A stretch of DNA of 18,022 nucleotides from Verrucomicrobiota bacterium (lineage in GTDB: Bacteria; Verrucomicrobiota; Lentisphaeria; Victivallales; Victivallaceae): positions 1 to 18,022 of the forward strand of contig JAEWSS010000166.1 of NCBI GenBank assembly GCA_023459755.1, in the 5' to 3' direction. The notes beneath the pieces were generated by a model. The model was not told the DNA's origin and ran no database searches. It saw only the letters and a program-made list of their open reading frames with translations. Below are positions 6,635 through 13,100 of this stretch, piece after piece (the first letter of the stretch is position 1; each line of letters begins with the position of its first letter). The translations under genes and the position numbers were made by a program.

Positions 6635-7672
6635 ATGGCAAAAAGTGATTTGTATAAGCAGGCCGGTGTGGATATTGATCTGGCGCAGAAACTGTTGGAG
6701 CGGGTGAAAAAGAGCATAGCCTCCACCCGGCGCCCGGAAATGCTGGCGCCGATCGGCGGATTCGGCGGTCTGTTCCAAATCGACTTGAGCAAATACCGCC
6801 AGCCGGTAATGGTGTCGAGCATCGACGGGGTGGGGACCAAGCTGATGGTGGCGATGAAGATGGAAAGCTACTCCTCGGTCGGCCACGACATCGTGAACCA
6901 CTGCGTGAACGACATCGCGGTTCAGGGCGCCGAACCGGTGTATTTTATGGACTATATCGGCATCGGCGTGCTGCGTTCGCCGCTGTATGAGGAGGTGCTC
7001 TGCGGCATTGCGGACGCCTGCCGCGAGGTCAACTGCGCGGTGCTCGGCGGAGAAACCGCCGAAATGCCCGGAATGTACGGCAACGACTTCGATCTGGTCG
7101 GCGTAATCACCGGCATGGTTGAAAAGGACAAAATCATCACCGGGGAAAAGATCCGTCCGGGCTACAAGGCGATCGGTCTGCGCTCGGTTGGTCTGCACAC
7201 CAACGGCTTCAGTCTGGCGCGCAAAATCGTGTTCGACATCTGCAAACTTGACGTGCATGACACGGTTCCGGAACTTGGTGAATCGGTCGGCGCGGCGCTG
7301 GTCAAGCCTCACCTCTGCTACTGGAACGCGATCAAGGCGGCGCTGGCCTCCGGCATCAATCTCGACGGCATCGCCCACATCACCGGCGGCGGGCTGTACG
7401 ACAATGTGCCGCGCATCCTGCCCGGCGACGTGGACGTGATCTTCGATTCGGCAAAAATAGTCAATCCGCCGCCGATCTTCAAATTTTTGACCGAACGCGG
7501 CGGAGTAAGTCACGAGGAGGCCTACCGGGTCTTCAACATGGGCGTCGGCATGGTGTGGTTCGTGCCGGCGGAAGAGACCGCGGCGGCGCTGAAACTCATC
7601 GCGGATCGCGGTTTTATCGGCTTTGAACTCGGTGACGTGGTCGCCGGCAGCGGAAAAGTTGAAGTTCTCTGA
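6635..7672 (+). CDS. purM: Phosphoribosylformylglycinamidine cyclo-ligase (AIR synthetase)
   Basis: PurM uses ATP to close formylglycinamidine ribotide into aminoimidazole ribotide, the fifth step of purine synthesis, in the cytosol. The 345 residues match the usual family length. Family signatures are clear: YKQAGVDID at the N terminus, SSIDGVGTKLMVA (nucleotide and phosphate region), the HDIVNHCVNDIAVQGAEP block, GGETAEMPGMY, GLHTNGFSLAR and HITGGGLYDNVPRIL. The start at 6635 is chosen for its spacing from GGAG and its family-like N terminus; in-frame ATGs at 6593 and 6626 are less likely. It is preceded by an 89-base AT-richer leader with a hairpin, so it may have its own promoter, though I see no convincing -35/-10 pair. 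An SD and the next gene follow after 17 bases. No other pur gene is in the window. Confidence 0.97.
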   Translation: MAKSDLYKQAGVDIDLAQKLLERVKKSIASTRRPEMLAPIGGFGGLFQIDLSKYRQPVMVSSIDGVGTKLMVAMKMESYSSVGHDIVNHCVNDIAVQGAEPVYFMDYIGIGVLRSPLYEEVLCGIADACREVNCAVLGGETAEMPGMYGNDFDLVGVITGMVEKDKIITGEKIRPGYKAIGLRSVGLHTNGFSLARKIVFDICKLDVHDTVPELGESVGAALVKPHLCYWNAIKAALASGINLDGIAHITGGGLYDNVPRILPGDVDVIFDSAKIVNPPPIFKFLTERGGVSHEEAYRVFNMGVGMVWFVPAEETAAALKLIADRGFIGFELGDVVAGSGKVEVL

Positions 7673-7689
7673 CTGAACGGAGCTCCAAG

Positions 7690-9570
7690 ATGTTCAAAAT
7701 AAACCGGATCAAAGACTATGTCAACCGCCCGGTAAAACAGGCGCTGAGCCGGTTTATGGACTTCTGGGAACCGGACGGCGGCGAACTGTCGGAACGCGAC
7801 AAGGCTCTGGTGGCACTGCTCAAATGGAGCATTATGCGCGACGGAAAAATCAGCGACCGCGAGTTTTCCACGTTCCGCGACCTGCTCAAGGAGCGCGCCG
7901 GCAACGGCGACATCTCCGGACTGCTGAACTATTTCCGGGACTGCGAACCGCTGACGCCGTCGGAAAGCGTTGATTTTTTTTCCGGCATTTCGCGTGAGGA
8001 ACGCTTCGCCGCGGTCGGCGGGTTGATTCGTCTGGCGCTGGCCGACGGCGGCTACACCGATCTGCGACGCAGCGAAATATCCGCCTTCGCGGAGGCGCTC
8101 GACCTGCCGTCCGACGAAGCGGCCGAGCTTGAAAACTCTTTAGTCACCGAATACGAACGGCGCCGCAAACTGCTGCGCTCCGGAACCGGACTGCTGGCGG
8201 CGCTGATCGTGCTGACGGTGTTTGTGCTGACCGCCACCTGGCTGCGCTCGCTGATCTTCGGGCTGATTCTGGCCTACATTTTTCTGCCGTTTGAAAAATT
8301 CATCGAACGGCGGCTGCTGCGCCGTTCGCCTTATCGCAGCGGCGTCCAAAGCCGGTCGCGCGGCAAGGACATCGCCGGGAAGATGGTGGGAAGAATCAAG
8401 AAATTCGTCGGGAGCGACGGCGGCACCGACGAACTCACCACCGAAACTCCGGAGGCCAAACACCGCTCCGGACTGGTCACCAAAGCCTGCACCTGCACCG
8501 TCGGATTCGCCGCGGTGCTGTTGACTTTCATGTGCATAATGCTCTTCATCTGGGGAGTTCACTATGTCAGCGGCATCGGCAACTCGGTCCGCGACTGGGC
8601 CGACCGGCCGCCTGAGCAAACGACCGCGCAGCCGGCGTTCCCCGACGATTCGGCGGTGGACGCTCCGGTCGAAACCGGTACGGCGGTTCTCGCCACCGAA
8701 CACTCCGCGGCCGACCAATACGACAACGCAATCTACAAAATAAGCGTGAAACTCGACCTGCTGAAGGCCGATTTCCAAAATATCCCGGTCGTCAGCTGGG
8801 GTATCGGCGAAATATCGCGGACGCTCAACAATCCGGAATCGCAGCAGCGCTTTTTCGGCGCCCTGCTTCAACGGTCGGGCGGCATAATTCAATTCTCACT
8901 GCGGACGCTGTCCAGTTTCGCCGCCGTGCTGGTGGACATTCTGCTGACCGTATTCTTCTTCTCGTTCTTCCTGCGCACGGTGGCGCTCAACACCGACGAG
9001 CGCGGCAAAGGGCAAAGTCTCGGCACCTACTGCGTCCGCACCGTGTTCAACGGCCGCTGGCTGCCGTCCGCCGGAGAGGAGACCATGAAGGAGGCTGAAA
9101 ACATCATCGGCACGGTGATATTCAAATTGAAAACCTGGCTGAAGGGGTATCTGATTCTGGTGTCGATCGACTTCATCGTTTATTCAACCGTCTTCACCCT
9201 GCTCGGCGTGCCGTACGCGCTGATCCTCGGCTTCATCGCCGGATGCGGACTGCTGCTGCCCTATATCGGGCCGATTCTGAGCGCACTGCTGACCATACTG
9301 GTAACGCTGGCGCTGGGCGGAGACTCGGTCTCCGGCATGCAGATCGCCGGAATAATCGGCATTTACATTGTTGAAAACGGGATCGTGGAGCAGTTTTTCC
9401 TGTATCCCGCGGTCATCGGCGAGGCGCTCGGCCTTACCACGCTCGAAACAATCATTGTGGTGCTGCTCGGCGGAATCTTCGCCGGGATCACCGGCATGAT
9501 CTTCGCACTGCCGGCGGCGGCGGTAATAAAATATCTGGTTCCGCAAATATACCGCTCGGTGCGCAAATAG
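7690..9570 (+). CDS. AI-2E/PerM-family membrane protein with N-terminal TerB-like domain
   Basis: A 626-residue two-part protein. Residues about 33-145 are cytosolic, acidic and helical, with two related TerB-like units: LLKWSIMRDGKISDREFSTF and LIRLALADGGYTDLRRSEI, each with an Asp-Gly followed by an acidic position. The rest is an AI-2E transporter-family (UPF0118/PerM) protein: hydrophobic segments at about 167-200 (with LILAYIFLPFEKFIERRL), 265-292, 400-430 and 485-620, and the characteristic ending EQFFLYPAVIGEALGL...GGIFAGITGMIFALPAAAVIKYL. Between the first hydrophobic pair and the third segment is a basic stretch (210-260); a Pro/Ala/acidic linker (about 305-345) follows that segment. 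Family members have been linked to autoinducer-2 export or Na+/H+ exchange; substrate unknown here. The TerB-like part is a weak-similarity call. GGAG lies 7 bases before the ATG. Confidence 0.78.
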   Translation: MFKINRIKDYVNRPVKQALSRFMDFWEPDGGELSERDKALVALLKWSIMRDGKISDREFSTFRDLLKERAGNGDISGLLNYFRDCEPLTPSESVDFFSGISREERFAAVGGLIRLALADGGYTDLRRSEISAFAEALDLPSDEAAELENSLVTEYERRRKLLRSGTGLLAALIVLTVFVLTATWLRSLIFGLILAYIFLPFEKFIERRLLRRSPYRSGVQSRSRGKDIAGKMVGRIKKFVGSDGGTDELTTETPEAKHRSGLVTKACTCTVGFAAVLLTFMCIMLFIWGVHYVSGIGNSVRDWADRPPEQTTAQPAFPDDSAVDAPVETGTAVLATEHSAADQYDNAIYKISVKLDLLKADFQNIPVVSWGIGEISRTLNNPESQQRFFGALLQRSGGIIQFSLRTLSSFAAVLVDILLTVFFFSFFLRTVALNTDERGKGQSLGTYCVRTVFNGRWLPSAGEETMKEAENIIGTVIFKLKTWLKGYLILVSIDFIVYSTVFTLLGVPYALILGFIAGCGLLLPYIGPILSALLTILVTLALGGDSVSGMQIAGIIGIYIVENGIVEQFFLYPAVIGEALGLTTLETIIVVLLGGIFAGITGMIFALPAAAVIKYLVPQIYRSVRK

Positions 9571-9571
9571 A

Positions 9572-9579
9572 AAGGAAGG
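9572..9579 (+). promoter_or_regulatory. Shine-Dalgarno supporting a TTG start
   Basis: AAGGAAGG lies 6 bases before a TTG at 9586 and about 18 bases before the first ATG at 9598. Spacing therefore supports TTG as the start codon of the following gene, which is the only one in the window that appears to use TTG. Confidence 0.55.
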
Positions 9580-9585
9580 CCTCAA

Positions 9586-10068
9586 TTGAGAAGAGATATG
9601 ATGACCGCCCGCTTCAAACGCGACTATGTCGCGTATATGGCGGTGGTGCTGTTTTTCCTGATCGTCTGCTGTGAAGTGACGGTTGCGGTGTGGATACCGA
9701 TGCAGATGCGCAACGAGTCGCTGTTCGCCAACGAAATGCGCCGAATCAGGGCAATGCGCAAGTTCGACGCCGTTCGTCTTTCGCTGGAGCGCCGGATACC
9801 AAAGGACAATCCGCTGGCGCAGAACGAGGCCGCCATGCTGCTGGAACAGATGAATCTGCTGGCAATCTATCTGAACGCCGACAACCGCCGCATGACGCTG
9901 GCTCCGGAATATGTGGATATGCTGACCGATGAACTTGCCAGCATAAGCCGCCATTCCGGAAGACTTCAGGCCGGAAAGCCGGTGAGCCGTCCGCTGACGC
10001 TGGATTCGACAAAATACATCAAGTCGATGGCCGCCGCGGCGAAAGAACCGGGAAAGGACGGAAAATGA
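9586..10068 (+). CDS. Small single-pass membrane protein of unknown function
   Basis: A 160-residue protein I do not recognise. It has a short basic N terminus (RRDMMTARFKRDY), one hydrophobic segment at about residues 16-38 (YMAVVLFFLIVCCEVTVAVWI), then a charged helical domain of about 120 residues that should face the periplasm by the positive-inside rule. That domain contains a short coiled-coil-like stretch (RRIRAMRKFDAVRLSLERRI) and ends in a lysine-rich tail. I chose the TTG at 9586 because of SD spacing; starting at the ATG at 9598 would lose only four residues. The last 4 bases overlap the heptose kinase start (ATGA), so the two are translationally coupled, and it sits at the head of the LPS run. 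No function can be assigned. Confidence 0.7.
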   Translation: MRRDMMTARFKRDYVAYMAVVLFFLIVCCEVTVAVWIPMQMRNESLFANEMRRIRAMRKFDAVRLSLERRIPKDNPLAQNEAAMLLEQMNLLAIYLNADNRRMTLAPEYVDMLTDELASISRHSGRLQAGKPVSRPLTLDSTKYIKSMAAAAKEPGKDGK

Positions 10069-11045
10069 GTTCTGAAAATCTGAAAAAAGCCGTCCTCGAC
10101 TTTACCAAAGGCCGCGTTGCGGTGGTCGGAGACCTGATGCTCGACGCCTACACCTTCGGCAGCGCCCGGCGGATTTCGCCGGAGGCTCCGGTTCTGGTGC
10201 TCGACGCCGAACGCGAGAGCTGCTGTCTCGGCGGCGCCGGCAATGTGATGCGCAACCTGATGACCCTCGGCGGACACGCCCTGGCCTACGGCGTACTCGG
10301 CAATGACGCCGACGGCGAGATCGTCCGCAAAATGCTGACCGGCTACGGCATCGACCACTCGATGGTGATGGGCGACCCGGCGCGGCGCACCACCAGAAAA
10401 CAACGGGTGCTGGCCGCCAATCAGCAGCTGATCCGCATCGACACCGAGGACACGTTCGCGCTTGATGAAGAAATCAGCCGGACGATTTTCACCGCCCTCG
10501 CAAAGGCGATCGAGCAAAAACTGGTGGACGCGGTGCTGTTCGAAGATTACGGCAAAGGAATGCTGTCCCATAAATTTGTCTCCGGCATTACGGAAAAAGC
10601 GAAGAAAGCCGGAGTAATCACCGCGCTTGATCCCAAGCCCGGCAATCTCGCGCCGGTGCGCGGACTCACGGTAATGAAGCCCAACCGGGTCGAAGCCTAC
10701 GCCATGAGCGGCCTCGGAAACGACGCGCCGCTGGACAAGGTGGCGGAAAAGATCATGGCGGAATGGAGTCCGGAAATCTTACTGATCTCGCTGGCGGCGC
10801 AGGGTTTGGCGATATTCCGCCCCGGCGCGGAACCGGTGGTGATCCCGACCCGGGCGCGTGAGGTATTCGATGTTTCCGGCGCCGGCGACACTTTGATCGG
10901 CACCTACACGCTGGCGCTGGCCTCCGGCGCCGCTCCGGAAACCGCGGCGATGCTGGCCAACTGCGCCTCCGGCGTGGTGGTCGGCAAAGTCGGGACGGTC
11001 ACGGTGACAAAGGACGAACTTCTGAAAGCAATTGAAAAGGATTGA
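10065..11045 (+). CDS. hldA: D-glycero-beta-D-manno-heptose-7-phosphate kinase (HldE N-domain type)
   Basis: A 326-residue PfkB/ribokinase-fold kinase that adds the 1-phosphate to heptose-7-phosphate on the route to ADP-heptose for the LPS inner core. Supporting sequence: VAVVGDLMLDAYTFGSARRISPEAPV at the substrate end (typical of RfaE domain I), GGAGNVMRNL, the KPNRVEAY block, and the ATP-site/catalytic motif DVSGAGDT with Asp275. It ends where the kinase domain ends; the cytidylyltransferase-like second domain of bifunctional E. coli HldE is absent. A separate adenylyltransferase and a GmhB phosphatase must therefore lie elsewhere. The rfaE1 name is also in use. The usual PfkB GE-G motif is altered here (SLAAQGL, 242-248). 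AAAGGA lies 6 bases before the ATG, and the start overlaps the upstream stop. Confidence 0.88.
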   Translation: MSSENLKKAVLDFTKGRVAVVGDLMLDAYTFGSARRISPEAPVLVLDAERESCCLGGAGNVMRNLMTLGGHALAYGVLGNDADGEIVRKMLTGYGIDHSMVMGDPARRTTRKQRVLAANQQLIRIDTEDTFALDEEISRTIFTALAKAIEQKLVDAVLFEDYGKGMLSHKFVSGITEKAKKAGVITALDPKPGNLAPVRGLTVMKPNRVEAYAMSGLGNDAPLDKVAEKIMAEWSPEILLISLAAQGLAIFRPGAEPVVIPTRAREVFDVSGAGDTLIGTYTLALASGAAPETAAMLANCASGVVVGKVGTVTVTKDELLKAIEKD

Positions 11046-11048
11046 GAT

Positions 11049-11789
11049 ATGAATAAAACCGTTTGCGTGATCCCGGCCCGCTATCAGAGCAGCCGGTTCC
11101 CCGGCAAAGTGCTGGCGCCGCTGTTGGGGAAACCGATGATCCAGCATGTCTATGAGCGTGCGCTGGAATCCGAAGCCGGCGACGTGCTGGTGGCGGCGGA
11201 CGATGAAAAAGTCGTCAACGCGGTAAAGGCGTTCGGCGGCCGCGCGGTGATGACCGGTCTGCACCACAACTCCGGCACCGACCGGATCGCCGAGGCGGTG
11301 GAAAAACTCGACTGCGACATCGTGATAAACATTCAGGGCGACGAGCCGCTGCTCCCGCCGGAAGTGATCGCAAAACTGGCGAAGCTGATGGCGGACAATC
11401 CCGAAGTCGGAATGGCGACGGTGGCGGTTCCCGCCCCGCGCGAAGAGTTGAACGACCCGAACAAGGTGAAGGTCGTATTCGGCGCAAACGGCAACGCGTT
11501 ATACTTCAGCCGGTCGCTGATCCCGTTTCTGCGCGACGGCGGCAAAGACGCGCCCTGCTATCTGCACTGGGGAATTTACGCCTACCGGCGCGAAGTGCTC
11601 GAAAAATTTGTCAAACTGCCGGGCGGCCGGCTTGAAAACTGCGAAAAACTTGAACAGCTGCGCGCGTTGGAGAACGGCATCGCCATCCGGGTAATGACGG
11701 TGGAAAATCTGAAAAGCGTCGGCGTCGACACTCCGGCCGATCTCGCCGAAGCCGAACAATATATGAGGAGTCTGAAAAAATGGAAGTAA
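11049..11789 (+). CDS. kdsB: 3-deoxy-manno-octulosonate cytidylyltransferase (CMP-Kdo synthetase)
   Basis: KdsB couples CTP and Kdo into CMP-Kdo, the donor used to put Kdo on lipid A. The 246 residues match the family. Motifs: VIPARYQSSRFPGKVLAPLLGKPM (nucleotide-binding P-loop-like N terminus, residues 8-30), the SGTDRIAEAV block (75-84), NIQGDEPLL with the metal-binding Asp98, the HWGIYAYRRE block, and C-terminal KLEQLRALENG and VGVDTPADL, all characteristic of KdsB. AAAAGG lies 8 bases before the ATG and only 3 bases separate it from the heptose kinase. The end overlaps kdsA by 10 bases, so production of these Kdo enzymes is probably coupled. Confidence 0.97.
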   Translation: MNKTVCVIPARYQSSRFPGKVLAPLLGKPMIQHVYERALESEAGDVLVAADDEKVVNAVKAFGGRAVMTGLHHNSGTDRIAEAVEKLDCDIVINIQGDEPLLPPEVIAKLAKLMADNPEVGMATVAVPAPREELNDPNKVKVVFGANGNALYFSRSLIPFLRDGGKDAPCYLHWGIYAYRREVLEKFVKLPGGRLENCEKLEQLRALENGIAIRVMTVENLKSVGVDTPADLAEAEQYMRSLKKWK

Positions 11790-12598
11790 AAATCACTGAC
11801 GACGTCATTGTCGGCGGCTCGAAGTTTACCGTAATGGCCGGCCCGTGCATGGCCGAGAGCATCGAAATATGTATGGAAACCGGACGGTTTCTCAAACAGA
11901 TTTGCGCCGATCTCGGCGTAAATTACATTTTCAAGGCCTCATACGACAAGGCGAACCGGTCGAGCGACTACACCGCCCGCGGCCCCGGACGCATGGCCGG
12001 GCTGGCGATGCTGCTTGACGTGAAAAATGAACTCAAGGTTCCGATCGTGACCGACGTGCATGAAGCGGCCGACGTCTCCCCGGTGGCGCAGGTGGCCGAC
12101 ATTCTCCAGATACCGGCTTTTCTCTGCCGGCAGACCGACCTCCTGCACGCCGCCGGATCGTCCAATCGCGCGGTCAACATCAAAAAAGGTCAGTTCATGG
12201 CGCCGGAGGACATGGCCGGAGCAATCGAAAAAATTCACAGCACCGGCAACCAGCGCGTGATGCTGACCGAACGCGGCGCCTGCTTCGGCTACCACAATTT
12301 GATCAACGACATGCGGGCGCTGGTGGTAATGCGTTCGCTGGGCGTTCCGGTGGTGTTCGACGCCACCCACTCGGTGCAGCTGCCCGGCGGCAACGGGAAC
12401 TGCTCCGGCGGACGGCGCGAATTTGTGCGTCCGCTGGCGCGCGGCGCGGCGGCGGTGGGGATCGATGCACTGTTCATCGAAGTACATCCCGACCCCGATC
12501 ATGCGCTGTCGGACGGTCCGAATTCCCTGAATTTCGAGCAGGCCGAACAGGTCATACGGGAAGTGAAGGCGGTTCATGAATTTATCCGATCGCTGTAA
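11780..12598 (+). CDS. kdsA: Kdo-8-phosphate synthase, metal-dependent type
   Basis: KdsA condenses phosphoenolpyruvate with arabinose-5-phosphate to give Kdo-8-phosphate, the first committed step of Kdo synthesis, in the cytosol. The 272 residues are of typical length. Signatures: AGPCMAES, FKASYDKANRSS, RGPG, VTDVHE, LLHAAG, NIKKGQFM, TERGACFGYHNL, FDATHSVQ and IEVHPDPD. Enzymes of this family divide into metal-free forms (Asn at one N-terminal position, as in E. coli) and metal-dependent forms (Cys there, as in Aquifex). This protein has Cys23 plus His197, Glu234 and Asp245, at a constant offset of 12 from the Aquifex ligands as I recall them (11, 185, 222, 233). GAGGAG lies 9 bases before the ATG, within kdsB. 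The 3' end overlaps kdsC by 23 bases. Confidence 0.97.
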   Translation: MEVKITDDVIVGGSKFTVMAGPCMAESIEICMETGRFLKQICADLGVNYIFKASYDKANRSSDYTARGPGRMAGLAMLLDVKNELKVPIVTDVHEAADVSPVAQVADILQIPAFLCRQTDLLHAAGSSNRAVNIKKGQFMAPEDMAGAIEKIHSTGNQRVMLTERGACFGYHNLINDMRALVVMRSLGVPVVFDATHSVQLPGGNGNCSGGRREFVRPLARGAAAVGIDALFIEVHPDPDHALSDGPNSLNFEQAEQVIREVKAVHEFIRSL

Positions 12599-13100
12599 AC
12601 CAATCCGCGCCGTGGTGCTGGACATCGACGGCGTCCTGACCGACGGCCGCATCGGCTACGGCTGCGGAAGCGACGAGGAAATAAAATTTTTCCACGTCCG
12701 CGACGGCCACGGCATCGTCATGGCGCGCCGTGCCGGACTGACGGTCGGCGTACTCAGCGGCCGCGCCTCCGCCGCAAACCGGCGGCGTGCGGCCGAGCTG
12801 AAACTCGACTTCGTTTACGAAAGCGAACTGGACAAGGCCGCCGGATTCGACCGCCTGCTGGAGGAGCAGCACCTCGCGCCGGAGGAGATCATGTATATCG
12901 GCGACGATGTGGTTGATATTCCGGTGTTCAACCGGGTGGGGCTGGCGGTCTGCGTCGGCGACGCGCCCGACTATCTGGACAACTATGTGCACTGGCGCAC
13001 CTGTTCGTTCGGCGGCGACGGCGCAGTGCGCGAAGCGGTCGAACAGGTTCTGCGCAGCCAGGGAAAATGGGAAAAACTAATGGAGCGGTACGACCGGTGA
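12576..13100 (+). CDS. kdsC: Kdo-8-phosphate phosphatase
   Basis: A cap-less HAD-family phosphatase of 174 residues that releases Kdo from Kdo-8-phosphate between the KdsA and KdsB steps. Motif I is VVLDIDGVLTDG (Asp16 nucleophile, Asp18), then the KdsC-typical HVRDGHGIVMARRAG, motif II VLSGR (Ser61), the motif III lysine in ELDKAAGF (Lys87), and motif IV IGDDVVDIPVF (Asp110, Asp111). The late VGDAPDYL is also seen in KdsC. No fused isomerase (KdsD) or cytidylyltransferase domain is present. It overlaps kdsA by 23 bases, and its TGA overlaps the GTG of the next gene, as expected for a tightly coupled Kdo/Lpt operon. Confidence 0.95.
   Translation: MNLSDRCKPIRAVVLDIDGVLTDGRIGYGCGSDEEIKFFHVRDGHGIVMARRAGLTVGVLSGRASAANRRRAAELKLDFVYESELDKAAGFDRLLEEQHLAPEEIMYIGDDVVDIPVFNRVGLAVCVGDAPDYLDNYVHWRTCSFGGDGAVREAVEQVLRSQGKWEKLMERYDR
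13082..13085 (+). promoter_or_regulatory. Shine-Dalgarno favouring a GTG start for the OstA-repeat gene
   Basis: GGAG lies 11 bases before a GTG at 13097 that overlaps the kdsC stop (GTGA). This start yields a compact signal peptide. An in-frame ATG at 13067, inside kdsC, is the alternative and would add ten residues. Confidence 0.45.

Noticed and set aside
6566..7513. Minus-strand frame of 315 codons opposite purM
   Set aside because: Antisense shadow of an unmistakable purM in high-GC DNA; His/Asp/Val-rich composition and no domain.
13067..13096. ATG at 13067 as start of the OstA-repeat gene
   Set aside because: Possible, but it lies inside kdsC; the GTG at 13097 overlaps the kdsC stop, has an upstream GGAG and gives a more compact signal peptide. 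Not excluded.
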